A DNA stretch of 64,000 nucleotides from Elymus sibiricus (lineage: Eukaryota > Streptophyta > Magnoliopsida > Poales > Poaceae), in NCBI GenBank assembly GCA_039707655.1, contig CM077672.1, positions 200,050,537 to 200,114,536 on the forward strand. Direction: 5' to 3'. Both the position numbers and the translations under genes were made by a program. This document shows, in pieces, positions 54,357 through 64,000 of this stretch. The notes beneath the pieces are model-generated. The model was given only the letters and a program-made list of their open reading frames with translations. It ran no database searches and was not told the origin of the DNA. The stretch's first letter is position 1. Each line of letters starts with the position of its first letter.

Positions 54357-56285
54357 TTGTCTTTTCTAAAGATTTGGGGTTGTGAGGCATTTGTCAAGCA
54401 ACTTATGTCGGACAAGCTCACACCCAAGTCGGATAAGTGCATATTTGTGGGATATCCAAGGGAATCCTTGGGATATAGCTTCTACAACCGCGAAGAGAAC
54501 AAAGTGTTTGTTGCTTAGAACGGGGTCTTCCTTGAGTAAGAGTTTCTTGGACGGGAAGCCAGTGGGAGGTAGGTGCGACTCAAAGAAGTTCGAGAGCCAC
54601 ATGGGGACAACTCGGCTGGTGATGTGATCATATCGGAGTCTGTCAGGGAACCCGAGGTGGAAGTGGCACCGGAACCACGAAGGTCGGAAAGATTGAGTAG
54701 AGTGCATGATGTGTTGTTACTTGAAAGCGGCGAGCCGGCTACTTATGCTGAAGTGATGGTGAGCCCAGATTCCGAGGCATGGATGGAGGCCATGGGATCC
54801 GAGTTAAAGTCCATGGGATGAAAATCAAGTCTGGGACTTGGTTGATCCGCCACCTGGCGTCACTGCCATTGGTTGAAAATGGGTATTTAAGAAGAAAACC
54901 GATGTGGATGGAAATGTTCAGATCCACAAAGCTTGGCTTGTCGCTAAAGGTTATGGACAAGTTCAAGGAGTTGACTACGATGAGACTTACTTGCCGGTAG
55001 AGATGCCGAACTCGGTGAGGATCGTACTAGTTATAGCTGCATATTTCGATTATGAGATATGGCAGATGGATGTCAAAATGGCATTCCTTCACGGAAATTT
55101 AACCGAGGACGTCTAAATGATATAGCCCGAGGGTTTTATTGATCCGACTAGCGGTAGTAAGGTATGCAAGCTCAAGAGATCCATTTATGGATTGAGGCAA
55201 GCATCTCGGAGCTGGAATATTCGTTTTTATGAGGTCGTCGCTGATCTCGGTTTCATCAAAAGCGAAGAGGACGCTTGTTTGTACAAGCAGTTGAGTGGGA
55301 GCTCGGTAGTGTTTTTGATCTTGTATGTGGATGACATATTGCTGATCAAAAACGATGTTTCGATGCTGAACTCGGTCAAGGAATCATTGAATGGAAAGTT
55401 TTCGATGAAGGACCTTGGTGAAGCAGTTTACATATTGGGCATTAAGATCTATAGAGATAGATCGAGAAGGCTGCTCTGCTTAAGCCAGAGTACGTACATA
55501 GACAAAGTGTTGAAACGGTTCAACACGAATGAGGCCAAGAAGGGGTTCTTGCCTGTCTCACATGGTATAAGGCTAAGCAAGACTCAGAGTCCTTCGACAT
55601 CTGATGAGTGAAGCAAGATGAGTCGGATTCCGTATGCCTCGGCAATCGGATCAATCATGTATGCCATGATATGTACACGGCCCGATGTTGCTTTTGCAAT
55701 AAGCTTAACAAGCAGATACCAGGCCAACCCAGGTGAGAGTCACTGGGCAGCGGTAAAGACTATTCTGAAGTACCTGCAAAGGAATAAAGAGATGTTCCTA
55801 GTTTATGAAGGTGAGGAAGAGCTCGTCGTAAAGGGTTACACCGATGCTAGTTTCCAAACCGACAGAGATGATTGTCGATCATAGTCCGGATTCGTGTATG
55901 TCATGAATGGAGGAGCAGTGAGCTGGATGAGTTCCAAGAAAGATACGGTGGCCGATTCTACCATAGAAGCCGAATACATTGTGGCTTGTGAAGCTGGAAA
56001 GGAAGGTGTTTGCATCCAGAACTTTCTAGATGATCTTGGTGTTTTCCCATCCTCGGTAAAACCGTTGGACCTTTATTGTGATAATTCTGGTGCCATCGCA
56101 CAGGCCAAGGAGCCGAGGAATCACCACAAGACCAGACAGATAGATCGGAAATATCACCTGATATGAAAGATCGTAAAGAGTGGTGATGTAGAGTTATGCA
56201 AAATTCACACGGATGCAAATGTTGCAGATCCGTTGACTAAGCCGCTTCCACAACCCAAGCATGAGGGGTATGTTATAGCTATGGG
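54357..56285 (+). pseudogene. Copia pol remnant: integrase tail, reverse transcriptase, RNase H
   Basis: The frame opens with LSFLKIWGCEAFVKQLMSDK and KCIFVGYPRESLGYSFYNRE (conserved between integrase and RT). RT follows: YGQVQGVDYDETYLPV, IWQMDVKMAFLHGNL, FLILYVDDILLI (YVDD catalytic motif) and MKDLGEAVYILGIKIYRDRS. RNase H: SVRPDVAFAISLTSRYQAN-type region near 55680, DSTIEAEYIVACEAGKEGVC (active-site Glu in EAEY) and DNSGAIAQAKEPRNHHKTRQ. Stops and frameshifts (TAG at about 54517 and 54537, near 54800, 55116, 55609 and 55882) rule out activity. Confidence 0.85.
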
Positions 56286-56327
56286 CATTCGATGTCTATT
56301 TGATTGACTCTAGTGCAAGTGGGAGAC

Positions 56328-57746
56328 TGTTGGAGATATGCCCTAGAGGCAATCATGTATGATGATATTTCCTATGTGTTTATTAATAAAGATAGTCCTT
56401 GGACATTATCAATGATATATATCAGCAAGTACGTGACTTGTTTGTCGGACTATATGTTGTATGATCACTGTCCTAAAAGGTCCCTAGTCGAAAGGGCTGT
56501 GTGGACACGCAGCCGACTAGACTAGCATATGACACGGTCGATGGCTTGGTCTCACTAGCCATAGAGCATTGGATGCTAACTAGATAATATGGACATGGAA
56601 GGATCTGGTCGGATTCGACATTGTCGGATTCGAGTCGAGATAAGGTCCGAGTCGGACAGACCGAACTATGAGACGCAGCGATATGTCATCTGTGAGTCTC
56701 TAGTGCAACATACGTTCTATGTCCTAAGACCTGAGCTGGCGCATGTACTCGGGATGGTGACAGACCTGCTTTGGGCTGACATAACGCTGCTCCATAACAG
56801 GGTAGTTATAAAGATAGGTTTCAGGCTTGTCCAGACGCATGCTGCGAGGCATGGTCGAGCAAGATGGGATTTGCCCCTCCGATCAGGAGAGATATACTCT
56901 GGGCCCCTCGTGTGATCCGACCAGGATAAGCATGGCCATGTGACAAGGATTATGAGATAGTCCGGTTTGTGGTCGGCATCACTGGAACGAGAAAGAGGTC
57001 GGGCTAATACAAGGATGACAGACTTGCCTTGAGCCCGACAACATATATCGTGTGGTAAAGGGAATAGAAGTGTGATGTATAGGTTCGCCTAACCAGCTTC
57101 ATTGTCTGCTTGGTGATCGGCACGCCTTGCTAGAGGCCGCTACTAGCCGAGCAGGTCGGAGGTGATCCGACCTGCAACCAAGCCGACTTGAACCTAAGGG
57201 GTCGCATGCTTAAGGGAAGGAACCTACGAGGTTGGATCTGAGGACACTGGTCGGATGTGATCCGAGCTGGACTTGGATCATGATCAAATAGACTTTGGGC
57301 TTTAGGGTCCATGCAGGGCCCAAGTGTTGAGCCCGCGATGGATGCCTATATAAGTGGAGGTACGGCACACTCATTAGGGTTAATCGCCTCGGCGCCGTCA
57401 CTAGGGCTTTGCATGTGTTGCAACTAGCCACCTCCACTCGCCGTTGGTTGTGTGACCGGACCTAGCAGTCCGCCGCACGACGTTCCTCCCGCACATGCGG
57501 ATACCATTAGAGGGAGTGCACTTGCGCCGCTCCGGCGAACCTATTCGTGGGATCCGATCGGCTATGTGGGAGACCGACGAGGAGGAGACGACTCCAGAGA
57601 CGCGTTGCCCAACTCTTCTTCCACTGCACGACACTGCGCGTCTAGTGGTAACGATCTGTGATCCACCTCCCTTAGCATGTTCCTGGATGTTCTGCGGGTA
57701 GAAAATTTTAATTTGCAGTCGATGCACCCTTCCATAGAACCCAACA
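56328..57746 (+). mobile_element. 3' LTR of the Copia element
   Basis: 1,419 bp from TGTTGGAGATATGCCCTAGA to GAACCCAACA. Preceded by the PPT-like AGTGCAAGTGGGAGAC. It contains CCTATATAAGTGGAGG (promoter TATA) at about 57346. The downstream TSD would be TATCT. Confidence 0.8.
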
Positions 57747-58056
57747 TATCTGTGATCATCTTCAATCTTCAGTTGAAGCATCGTGATGGCCAATATTTCA
57801 TTGTCGTGCCAACCGTTTCAAAAAACGTTGCCATGGCGGCAATTTCAGAAAATGTTGCCGTGGTGACTGTTTCAAAAATGTTTCCATCGCACCACTTTCA
57901 GAAAATCCGTCGTGGCACGTAATTATAGCTCCTCGTCCCGCGCCATGTACACCTTCTCCTCGTCGGGGTCCTCCGTGTACGTTTTCCATCGTCACCTGTA
58001 ACCTGTAGGCTATCTCTATGAATTTTACATTAACGTGGCAATCTCGTGGCTCCAGC
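57747..58056. other. Spacer with short degenerate repeats
   Basis: Between the Copia LTR and the chromovirus LTR. At 57815-57915 four degenerate units of about 27 bp (TTTCAAAAAACGTTGCCATGG, TTTCAGAAAATGTTGCCGTG, written here as separate words) follow each other. No gene. This is the only short stretch of possible pre-insertion DNA in the right third of the window. Confidence 0.5.
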
Positions 58057-58924
58057 TGATAAGAATGGTCCAAGCAACAGCGTGCCTTCATCTTCATCAA
58101 GTGAAGAAATTCAGAAAGGACCAATGGCACGAGCAAGGACTCGTCAAATCACTGAACAGGTGAATCTTCTCCTTGAAAAATATTTCAACCATGATGAGAA
58201 TTTGGTACTACCTAATGCTTCAACATTTTGTGTACTCAGGTTCAGCGGAGAAGAATCAGTAATGGAGAATTGATCCGGCTTAGCAATCTATGAAGAAAAT
58301 ATCTATGGTTGATATTTTGAAGAAATATCTATGGCTGATATTTTGAAGAACACAAATCCACTTTTGAGTGTAATCCCAAGTAACTTCATGTCTAAGAAAT
58401 ATCAAGAAATATCCATCTAAAATATCTTGGTTGCTTACTCCTTAAGCATATCCATGGGATGAAGCAAAACAGGATTTGGACAGCCATTTTCTTTTAGTTG
58501 TGTACTATAGCACCGTCATACTATTCATGTACTGTAGCACCGACCCTCTGTAGCATCCGTGTACTGTAGCAGAGCCCATGTATCCCTATAAATATGAGGG
58601 CAACCCCATATGTAATAGTTAGACTTGAAATTTCAGAATTGAAAGAGCTCTTGCTCCTTTAGTGTGTGAGGTATTTCCACCACTTAGAGGATTGGGAGTT
58701 GTTCTGAGTTGCTGCTCCGTTGTTCTTGCGATTGCTTGACGATTGCATGAACATGTTGCTCCACGTTACTGAGTAACAAAAGGGCCGAAGCGTGTTGTTG
58801 GGTGAATCAAGTGCCGTAGGCTTCCGTAATCGAGACGGTGGTTGACGGTGTCATTCATCAGGCTTCACGGGCTAGTTATCCAGAATCCTACGACGTGAAG
58901 ATCGGGCCACCCCGGTTCGTATCA
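58057..58924 (+). mobile_element. 5' LTR of element F
   Basis: 868 bp, TGATAAGAATGGTCC...CGGTTCGTATCA. TATAAATA at 58587-58594. Upstream of the TATA box the word TGTACTGTAGCACCG is repeated about four times with variation (58500-58575), and ATATCTATGG-TGATATTTTGAAGAA is a direct repeat at 58299-58350. The first 100 bp can encode [20 protein letters not shown], the C-terminal tail of Gypsy pol. Confidence 0.85.
58587..58594 (+). promoter_or_regulatory. TATA box of LTR F
   Basis: TATAAATA in CCCTATAAATATGAGGGC, about two thirds into the LTR, as usual for the U3/R border. Confidence 0.55.
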
Positions 58925-58927
58925 TCT

Positions 58928-58940
58928 TGGTATTCAGAGC
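58928..58940 (+). other. Primer-binding site of element F
   Basis: TGGTATTCAGAGC four bases inside the LTR. It matches the plant initiator-Met tRNA site TGGTATCAGAGC except for one extra T. Confidence 0.7.
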
Positions 58941-59912
58941 TCAAGGTTTACAAGGTAGGATTTGTATCTCTACTATCTACTAGTTGTAGCTGTTTTTATT
59001 ACCTATCCAGAAAAAGCCCCACAAAAATATTTGTTCTTAAACCATAGAATCAATTGAAAATTTTGGTGAGTTTTGCTAGGTTTTAGTCCACTAGAATCTT
59101 GCTTGCTTGCTGATCCAAAAATTTCCATTATCCTTCTTTCATCTAAATATCATTTACTAGATCTATCCCTCTTTTCTACTCTTTGTTTATGCCAATATTT
59201 TATTTCATAAACTTCCCTCAAATCTGTAGGTATATATTTTTGTATTTTGCAACTACTCTGTACCAACATCCATAATATCCCTCAAGAGTTTGTAGCACAC
59301 ATATTATCATTCCCATATAAGTGAACTCCTACTTGCCTTTGAAAGTCCTTGTACAAGAAGAAAGGACCTTGGTATAAAAAAAAGAAGCAAGTAAAAAGTG
59401 AGAAAAAAGAAAGATCAAAAGAGTACTTGGGTCTTTTGGGCAACATCTCAAAACTTGTAATTCTTAGTGTGCAAATCTGAATTTATTTACATCACAATCC
59501 TAAAGTTATCTTTCCAACTCGTGTTACCTACACCATAGTTCTTTCTTTGCTTATATCCTTTCAGCTTTCCCTTGGTTCTGTCAGGTATTTTCCAATCTCC
59601 ACTTATATTTTTGGATCACAACTAAGTATTGAATTCTGGTGTGGATTATTACTTACCATTACAACATCTAGAATTTCAATTGCATAGGAGCAACACTAAC
59701 ATTCCATGCTCCACAAAATAGCCATCGTCTTATTACAGCACTTAGGGTCTTGATTCACTCACAACACCTTTACCCAATTACTGCTACTGGAGTATACATT
59801 GTTCTATAATCAAGAAGCTATCGTAGAAAATTTGGTAAGCAAGGGTGAGGATTGAGAGAGTCCATATACCTAAAACTATTTACGTTGTGCTATTTTTGTG
59901 TTTGTACTAACC
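58941..59912 (+). other. Leader of element F
   Basis: About 1 kb of AT-rich untranslated leader. It has A-rich stretches (59370-59420) and no supported ORF or RNA gene. Confidence 0.6.
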
Positions 59913-61262
59913 ATGGTAGGAACTGAAGAGGAACCCAGTTATGTAACCCAAGCCGACCTTGAGAAGCTCACTGAGGATTTCAATAAACAATTGAATGAAA
60001 ATATGAGCATTCTCCGGAAAGAGATCATCTCTGAGGTAGGATCTGAATTCCGGAAGCAGTTTATGGGACAAGGAGAGCAAACTGGTGAGGAGATAGATGA
60101 GAATGGTGAGGAAGATGCTTCTCACCAAGCACAAAGAGACCATGTTGCAACCTCAGCATTACGACCTCCACCATTCAGGCCAGAAGAAAATGGTCGTGGA
60201 AGAGGTCGTGAACGCAATGAAAGAACGGCACTTGGTGGTCGACCTACTACTCCCTTCCGCATATACAACAATGATGCCTTCCAACAAGGGCAACGTGCTG
60301 ATCCTTAACCACAAGAAGAAAATTTTGGCAAACTCAAATTCACCATTCCCAGGTTTGAAGGTAATTCTGATCCTGATGCTTATTTAACATGGGAATTAAA
60401 GGTAGACAAAATCTTTCGAATACATAATTATTCGGAAGAGAAGAAGCTTGCCATGGCCGCCTTGGAATTTGATGGCTATGCACTTATTTGGTGGGAACAA
60501 ACACAAAACCAGCGAGAAGAATATGGTGAACCACCCATTGCCACATGGGCTGAAATGAAGAAAGAAATGAAAGCAAGGTTCGTACCTTTACATTATAGAC
60601 GTGATTTATTTGATACATTGCAAGCTTTAAAACAGAAAAATAGTACCGTGGAGGAGTACTATAAAGAAATGGAGCAAGCCATGATTCGTGCACATATTCG
60701 AGAAGACAAAGAGCAAACAATGTCACATTTCTTGCATGGACTACGCCATGACATCAAGCGGATTGTCATCTACCAACCTTACCACACTGTGGTAGAATTG
60801 GTACACCAAGCTGAGAAGGCCGAAAGACAATTGTTAGAAGATGCTAAATATACTAGGTCCACACGTACACCATCATTCAACTTAAAGGCTCCATCCAATA
60901 CACCTAAGGCACATTTCAGCTTGGGAAAAGCTATGTCCTCATCTAGTAATTCAATTGCAAATAATTCTAGTTCTCCTACTATGTCAAAATCAGCACCATA
61001 TTCAAACAAGGACAAGCCAACATCATCATCTAGATCATCCATTGGTTCCACATCCCAGTCAAGAAAAATTATATGTTTCAAGTGTCAAGGAAGAGGACAT
61101 ATGTCTAAGGAATGCCCAAACAACCGCGTCATGTTGATCAATGAAGATGGAGAATACATCTCAGATGATGAAGAGGAGGTAGAACTAACTGAGCAAGATG
61201 AAAGTTTTATGATGCACATGAAGATAAAGAAGATTGTTCCGACTGCACCTTTAAAAACGGCA
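59913..61262 (+). pseudogene. Gag of element F
   Basis: Start chosen at ATG 59913 (MVGTEEEPSYVTQADLEKLT) because ACCATGG is a good context; an upstream in-frame ATG exists at 59898. An acidic helical N-terminus and an Arg/Gly patch (NGRGRGRERNERT) are followed by the gag core (YLTWELKVDKIFRIHNYSEE, WAEMKKEMKARFVPLHYRRD), a Ser-rich linker and a CCHC knuckle ICFKCQGRGHMSKECPN at about 61069-61120. A single TAA at 60306-60308 (from CAA by the look of the flanking frame) interrupts. The frame shifts to the protease frame near 61255 in an A-rich run. Normal length for chromovirus gag, about 450 residues. Confidence 0.85.
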
Positions 61263-61629
61263 ATTCGCTTGTCGTCACTAAAGTACTTAGTGTGCAACAA
61301 AAAGAAGATGAGCATCCCCAAAGACTCAACCTTTTCCATACCCAAGCAAAGGTAAATGACAAGGTAATCAAGTTAATCATTGATGGAGGTAGTTGTCATA
61401 ATCTTGCTAGTAAAGAATTATGTGATAAGCTTGGATTAAAATTGCTAAAGCATCCCCATCCATATAATGTTCAATGGCTTAGTGATTTTGGAAGTGTTAA
61501 AATCCAACACATGGTTAATGTCACATTTAAAATCAAAGACTATGTTGATACTATTACTTGTGATGTTGTACCCATGACTGTATGCCATTTACTTTTGGGA
61601 AGACCTTGGCTATATGATAGACATGTAGA
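61262..61629 (+). pseudogene. Protease of element F, truncated
   Basis: Open frame with LNLFHTQAKVNDKVIKLIID, active site IIDGGSCHNLAS, and the C-terminal CHLLLGRPWLYDRHVDD (LLGRPW is the usual end of the retropepsin fold). Cut at 61629 by the inverted LTR. The protease itself is essentially complete; the linker to RT and the first RT blocks are lost. Confidence 0.85.
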
Positions 61630-62487
61630 TGATACGAACCGGGGTGGCCCGATCTTCACGTCATAGGATTCTGGATAACTAGCCCGTGAAGCCTGATGAA
61701 TGACACCGTCAACCACCGTCCCGATTATGGAAGCCTACGACACTCAATTCACCCAACAACACGCTTCGGCCCTTTTGTTACTCGCTAACGTGGAGCAACA
61801 CGTTCATGCAATCATCAAGCAATCGCAAGAACAACGGAGCAGCAACTCAGAACAACTCCCAATCCTCTAAGTGGTGGAAATACCTCACACACTAAAGGAG
61901 CAAGAGCTCTTTCAATTCTAAAATTTCAAGTCTAACTATTACATATGGGGTTGCCCTCATATTTATAGGGATACATGGGCTCTACTACAGTACATGGATG
62001 CTACAGTGTGTCGGTGCTACAGTACATGCATAGTATGACGGTGCTACAATACACAGCTAAAAGAAAATGGCTGTCCAAATCATGTTTTGCTTCATCCCAT
62101 GGATATGCTTAAGGAGTAAGCAACCAAGATATTTTAGATGGATATTTCTTAGCCATGAAGTTACTTGGGATCACACTCAAAAGTGGATTTGTGTTCTTCA
62201 AAATATCAGCCATAGATATTTCTTCAAAATATCAACCATAGATATTTTCTTCATAGATTGCTAAGCCGGATCAATTCTCCATTAATGACTCTTCTCCGCT
62301 GAACCTGAGTACACAAAATGTTGAAGCATTAGGTAGTACCCAATTCTCATCATGGTTGAAATATTTTTCAAGGAGAAGATTCACCTATTCAGTGATTTGA
62401 CGAGTCCTTGCTCGTGTCATTGGTCCTTTCTGAATTTCTTCACTTGATGAAGATGAAGGCACGCTGTTACTTGGACCATTCTTATCA
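61630..62487 (-). mobile_element. Inverted LTR of the same family inside element F
   Basis: 858 bp, the reverse complement of the 5' LTR with roughly 96-97 percent identity by eye and a 12-bp gap near the AAGAAATATC repeat. Same TGATAAG and GTATCA ends. No matching 5-bp repeat at its borders (GTAGA left, TCCTC right), so it is not a simple solo-LTR insertion. Confidence 0.85.
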
Positions 62488-62501
62488 TCCTCCCCCCCTT
62501 C
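62488..62501 (-). other. Polypurine tract attached to the inverted LTR
   Basis: Minus strand GAAGGGGGGGAGGA lies directly before TGATAAG. On that strand an ORF runs [20 protein letters not shown] through the PPT into the LTR, showing that family pol normally ends inside the 3' LTR. The inverted piece is thus a 3' LTR with its natural upstream sequence. Confidence 0.75.
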
Positions 62502-62507
62502 AAAAAT

Positions 62508-63766
62508 ATTCTCTAAAATTGATTTGAAAAGTGGATACCACCAAATTAGGGTCAAACCTGGAGATGAATGGAAAACTGCTTTTAAAACAAAATTTGGTTT
62601 GTATGAATGGCTAGTTATGCTGTTTGGTTTGACTAATGCACCTAGTACATTCATGAGACTAATGAATCATGTTTTAAGAACATTCATTGGTAGATTTGTT
62701 GTGGTATATTTGATGACATATTGATCTATAGCAAATCTTTGGAAGAACATGTTAAACATCTAACACAAGTACTAGAAGTGCTAAGAAAGGAACAATTGTA
62801 TGCCAATCTTGAGAAATGCACTTTTTGTACAAGCAAAGTTGTTTTCTAAGGTTTTGTTGTTTCAAGTCAAGGAGTTGAGGTAGATGAATCAAAAAAGCAG
62901 CTATTAAAAATTGGCCTACTCCTTTGAATGTTAGCCAAGTAAGAAGTTTTCATGGATTAGCTGGATTTTATCGCCGCTTTGTTATGGATTTTAGTACAAT
63001 TGCCGCCCCATTAAATGAATTAACAAAAACTAGAGTTCCTTTTCAATGGGGTGATTCACAAGAAAAATCCTTTCAAGAGTTGAAGAAACGATTAACTGAA
63101 GCACCATTGCTTGCATTACCTGATTTCACTAAAACCTTTGAAATTGAGTGCGATGCTAGTGGAATAGGTATTGGAGGAGTTCTTATGCAAGAAGGTAAAC
63201 CAATTGCATATTTTAGCGAAAAAATAAATGGAGCACAATTAAATTATCCAATATATGATACAGAATTATATGCATTGGTACGTGTACTTGAAACATGGCA
63301 GCATTACTTATGGCCTAAGGAATTTGTAATTCACTATGACCACGAGTCTTCGAAAATATTTGAAAGGCCAAGCTAAACTAAATCGTAGACATGCTAAATG
63401 GGTTGAATTTATTGAAAGCTTCCCTTATGGTGTCAAGTACAAGAAAGGTAAAGATAATGTTGTTGCAGATGCTTTGTCTCGTAGACATGCACTCTTAACA
63501 CAACTAGAAATTAATGTCCCTGGAATAGATAGTTTAAAAGAATTGTATGCTAATGACAAAGAATTTTCAGAACCATACTCTCATTGTAAAGAAGGAAAAG
63601 GATGGGACAAGTATCATGTGCATGATGGATTTCTGTTTTACATAAACAAATTGTGTGTCCCCGAGTCGTCCATTCGCTTGCTTTTATTGCAGGAATCTCA
63701 TGTAGGAGGGTTAATGGGACATTTTGGCATTGCGAAAACACATACGATTCTCGCCGATCATTTCTA
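62508..63766 (+). pseudogene. Reverse transcriptase and RNase H of element F
   Basis: Starts in the RT block [20 protein letters not shown] and continues with [15 protein letters not shown] and FVVVYL. The [13 protein letters not shown] catalytic block at 62705-62735 is present but frameshifted by a missing T near 62712. A stop at about 62848 follows. After [20 protein letters not shown] the frame is good. RNase [21 protein letters not shown] (catalytic Asp), [20 protein letters not shown], and a 1-bp insertion near 63352 before [20 protein letters not shown] and [14 protein letters not shown]. The N-terminal RT blocks are missing because of the inverted LTR. Confidence 0.85.
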
Positions 63767-64000
63767 GTGGCCACGAATGTGAAGGGACGTTGAATGATTC
63801 GTGCAAAGATGTCTCACCTGCCTCAAAGCTAAGTCCAAACTGAACCCTTATGGATTATATACTCCTCTTCCGGTTCCTAATACCCCTTGGGAAGATATTA
63901 GTATGGATTTTGTTCTAGGATTACCAAGAACAAAAAAAGGGAGGGATTCAATATTTGTGGTAGTTGATAGATTTTCCAAAATGGCACATTTTATACCCTG
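63767..64000 (+). pseudogene. Integrase start of element F, running off the window
   Basis: The zinc-binding region begins before 63767 ([20 protein letters not shown]) and continues [20 protein letters not shown]. The core starts [20 protein letters not shown] (first catalytic Asp) and ends at [14 protein letters not shown] at the window edge. Stops occur at 63765-63767, 63780 and about 63795, so it is inactive. The remaining core and 3' LTR lie outside. Confidence 0.8.

Larger units (their letters stand above)
54357..57746 (+). mobile_element. Right part of a Copia retrotransposon
   Basis: Pol C-terminal half, PPT and 3' LTR. The pol frame starts at 54357 exactly where the CACTA end stops, so the CACTA element inserted into this Copia element. 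The left half of the Copia element is not in the window. The LTR start (TGTTGGAGATATGCCCTAGA) is of the Angela/WIS/BARE type. Confidence 0.8.
58057..64000 (+). mobile_element. Chromovirus-like Gypsy element F, 5' part with internal inverted LTR
   Basis: 5' LTR (58057-58924), PBS, leader, gag, protease, then an inverted copy of its own LTR with PPT (61630-62501) replacing the start of RT, then RT, RNase H and the beginning of integrase at the window edge. The gag phrase LAMAALEFDGYALIWWEQTQ and the protease LIIDGGSCHNLASKE are chromovirus-style. Pol of the family appears to read into the 3' LTR, an arrangement described for CRM-type elements; the clade assignment is tentative. Confidence 0.8.

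Noticed and set aside
1..64000. tRNA, rRNA, CRISPR or bacterial-type operon
   Set aside because: No cloverleaf with anticodon arm, no rRNA core words and no regularly spaced direct repeats with unique spacers were seen; the arrays present are satellites or transposon repeats.

Overview
This is plant nuclear DNA, almost certainly from a large grass genome of the Triticeae type (wheat, barley, Aegilops or rye). The evidence is nested LTR retrotransposons with 5-bp target-site duplications (TSDs), a CACTA-type end with subterminal repeats, a hAT-type MITE, a Stowaway fragment, a Copia LTR opening TGTTGGAGATATGCCCTAGA, and spliced plant-type gene remnants. I see no rRNA, tRNA, CRISPR array or bacterial-style operon. 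Nearly every coding region is broken, mostly by TAG stops. Family names are from pattern recognition; nothing was searched.

Layout. 1-261 is the end of a foreign LTR. 262-24907 is a tandem array of two non-autonomous Gypsy (Tat/RIRE2/Grande-like) elements on the minus strand that share the LTR at 11872-12721. On the far right the array ends in two LTRs separated only by a 22-bp primer-binding segment. Each copy has minus-strand gag and protease, a reverse-transcriptase stub with the same internal deletion, and a plus-strand (antisense) spliced ORF with a gypsy-type-transposon domain and a coiled coil. Each copy is split by a 4.2-4.4-kb solo LTR with a perfect TSD (2916-7323 and 17743-21983). 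A third related solo LTR lies at 34381-38540.

24908-34380 holds a spliced gene fragment (25.1-26.3 kb), a hAT MITE, a (TA)n tract, a 5.2-kb imperfect inverted repeat (26.7-31.96 kb), and a two-exon zf-XS-like zinc-finger pseudogene on the minus strand (33481-32059).

38.5-54.36 kb is a CACTA-like region. It has an eight-unit tandem array, subterminal-type motifs on both sides, and between them a degenerate spliced gene ending in a B3 DNA-binding domain. An intron of that gene carries a 231-bp satellite into which an 8.5-kb composite Tat-like element (43139-51691) inserted. The CACTA right end sits inside a Copia pol frame that resumes at 54357 and runs to its LTR at 56328-57746.

58057 to the window edge is a chromovirus-like Gypsy element on the plus strand with gag, protease, RT-RNase H and integrase start. 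A near-identical LTR with its polypurine tract is lodged inside it in inverse orientation (61630-62501). The most unusual items are the shared-LTR tandem array, the LTR-PBS-LTR junction, the intron-bearing antisense ORFs in two retroelement families, the B3 gene between CACTA motifs, and the inverted LTR inside its own element.
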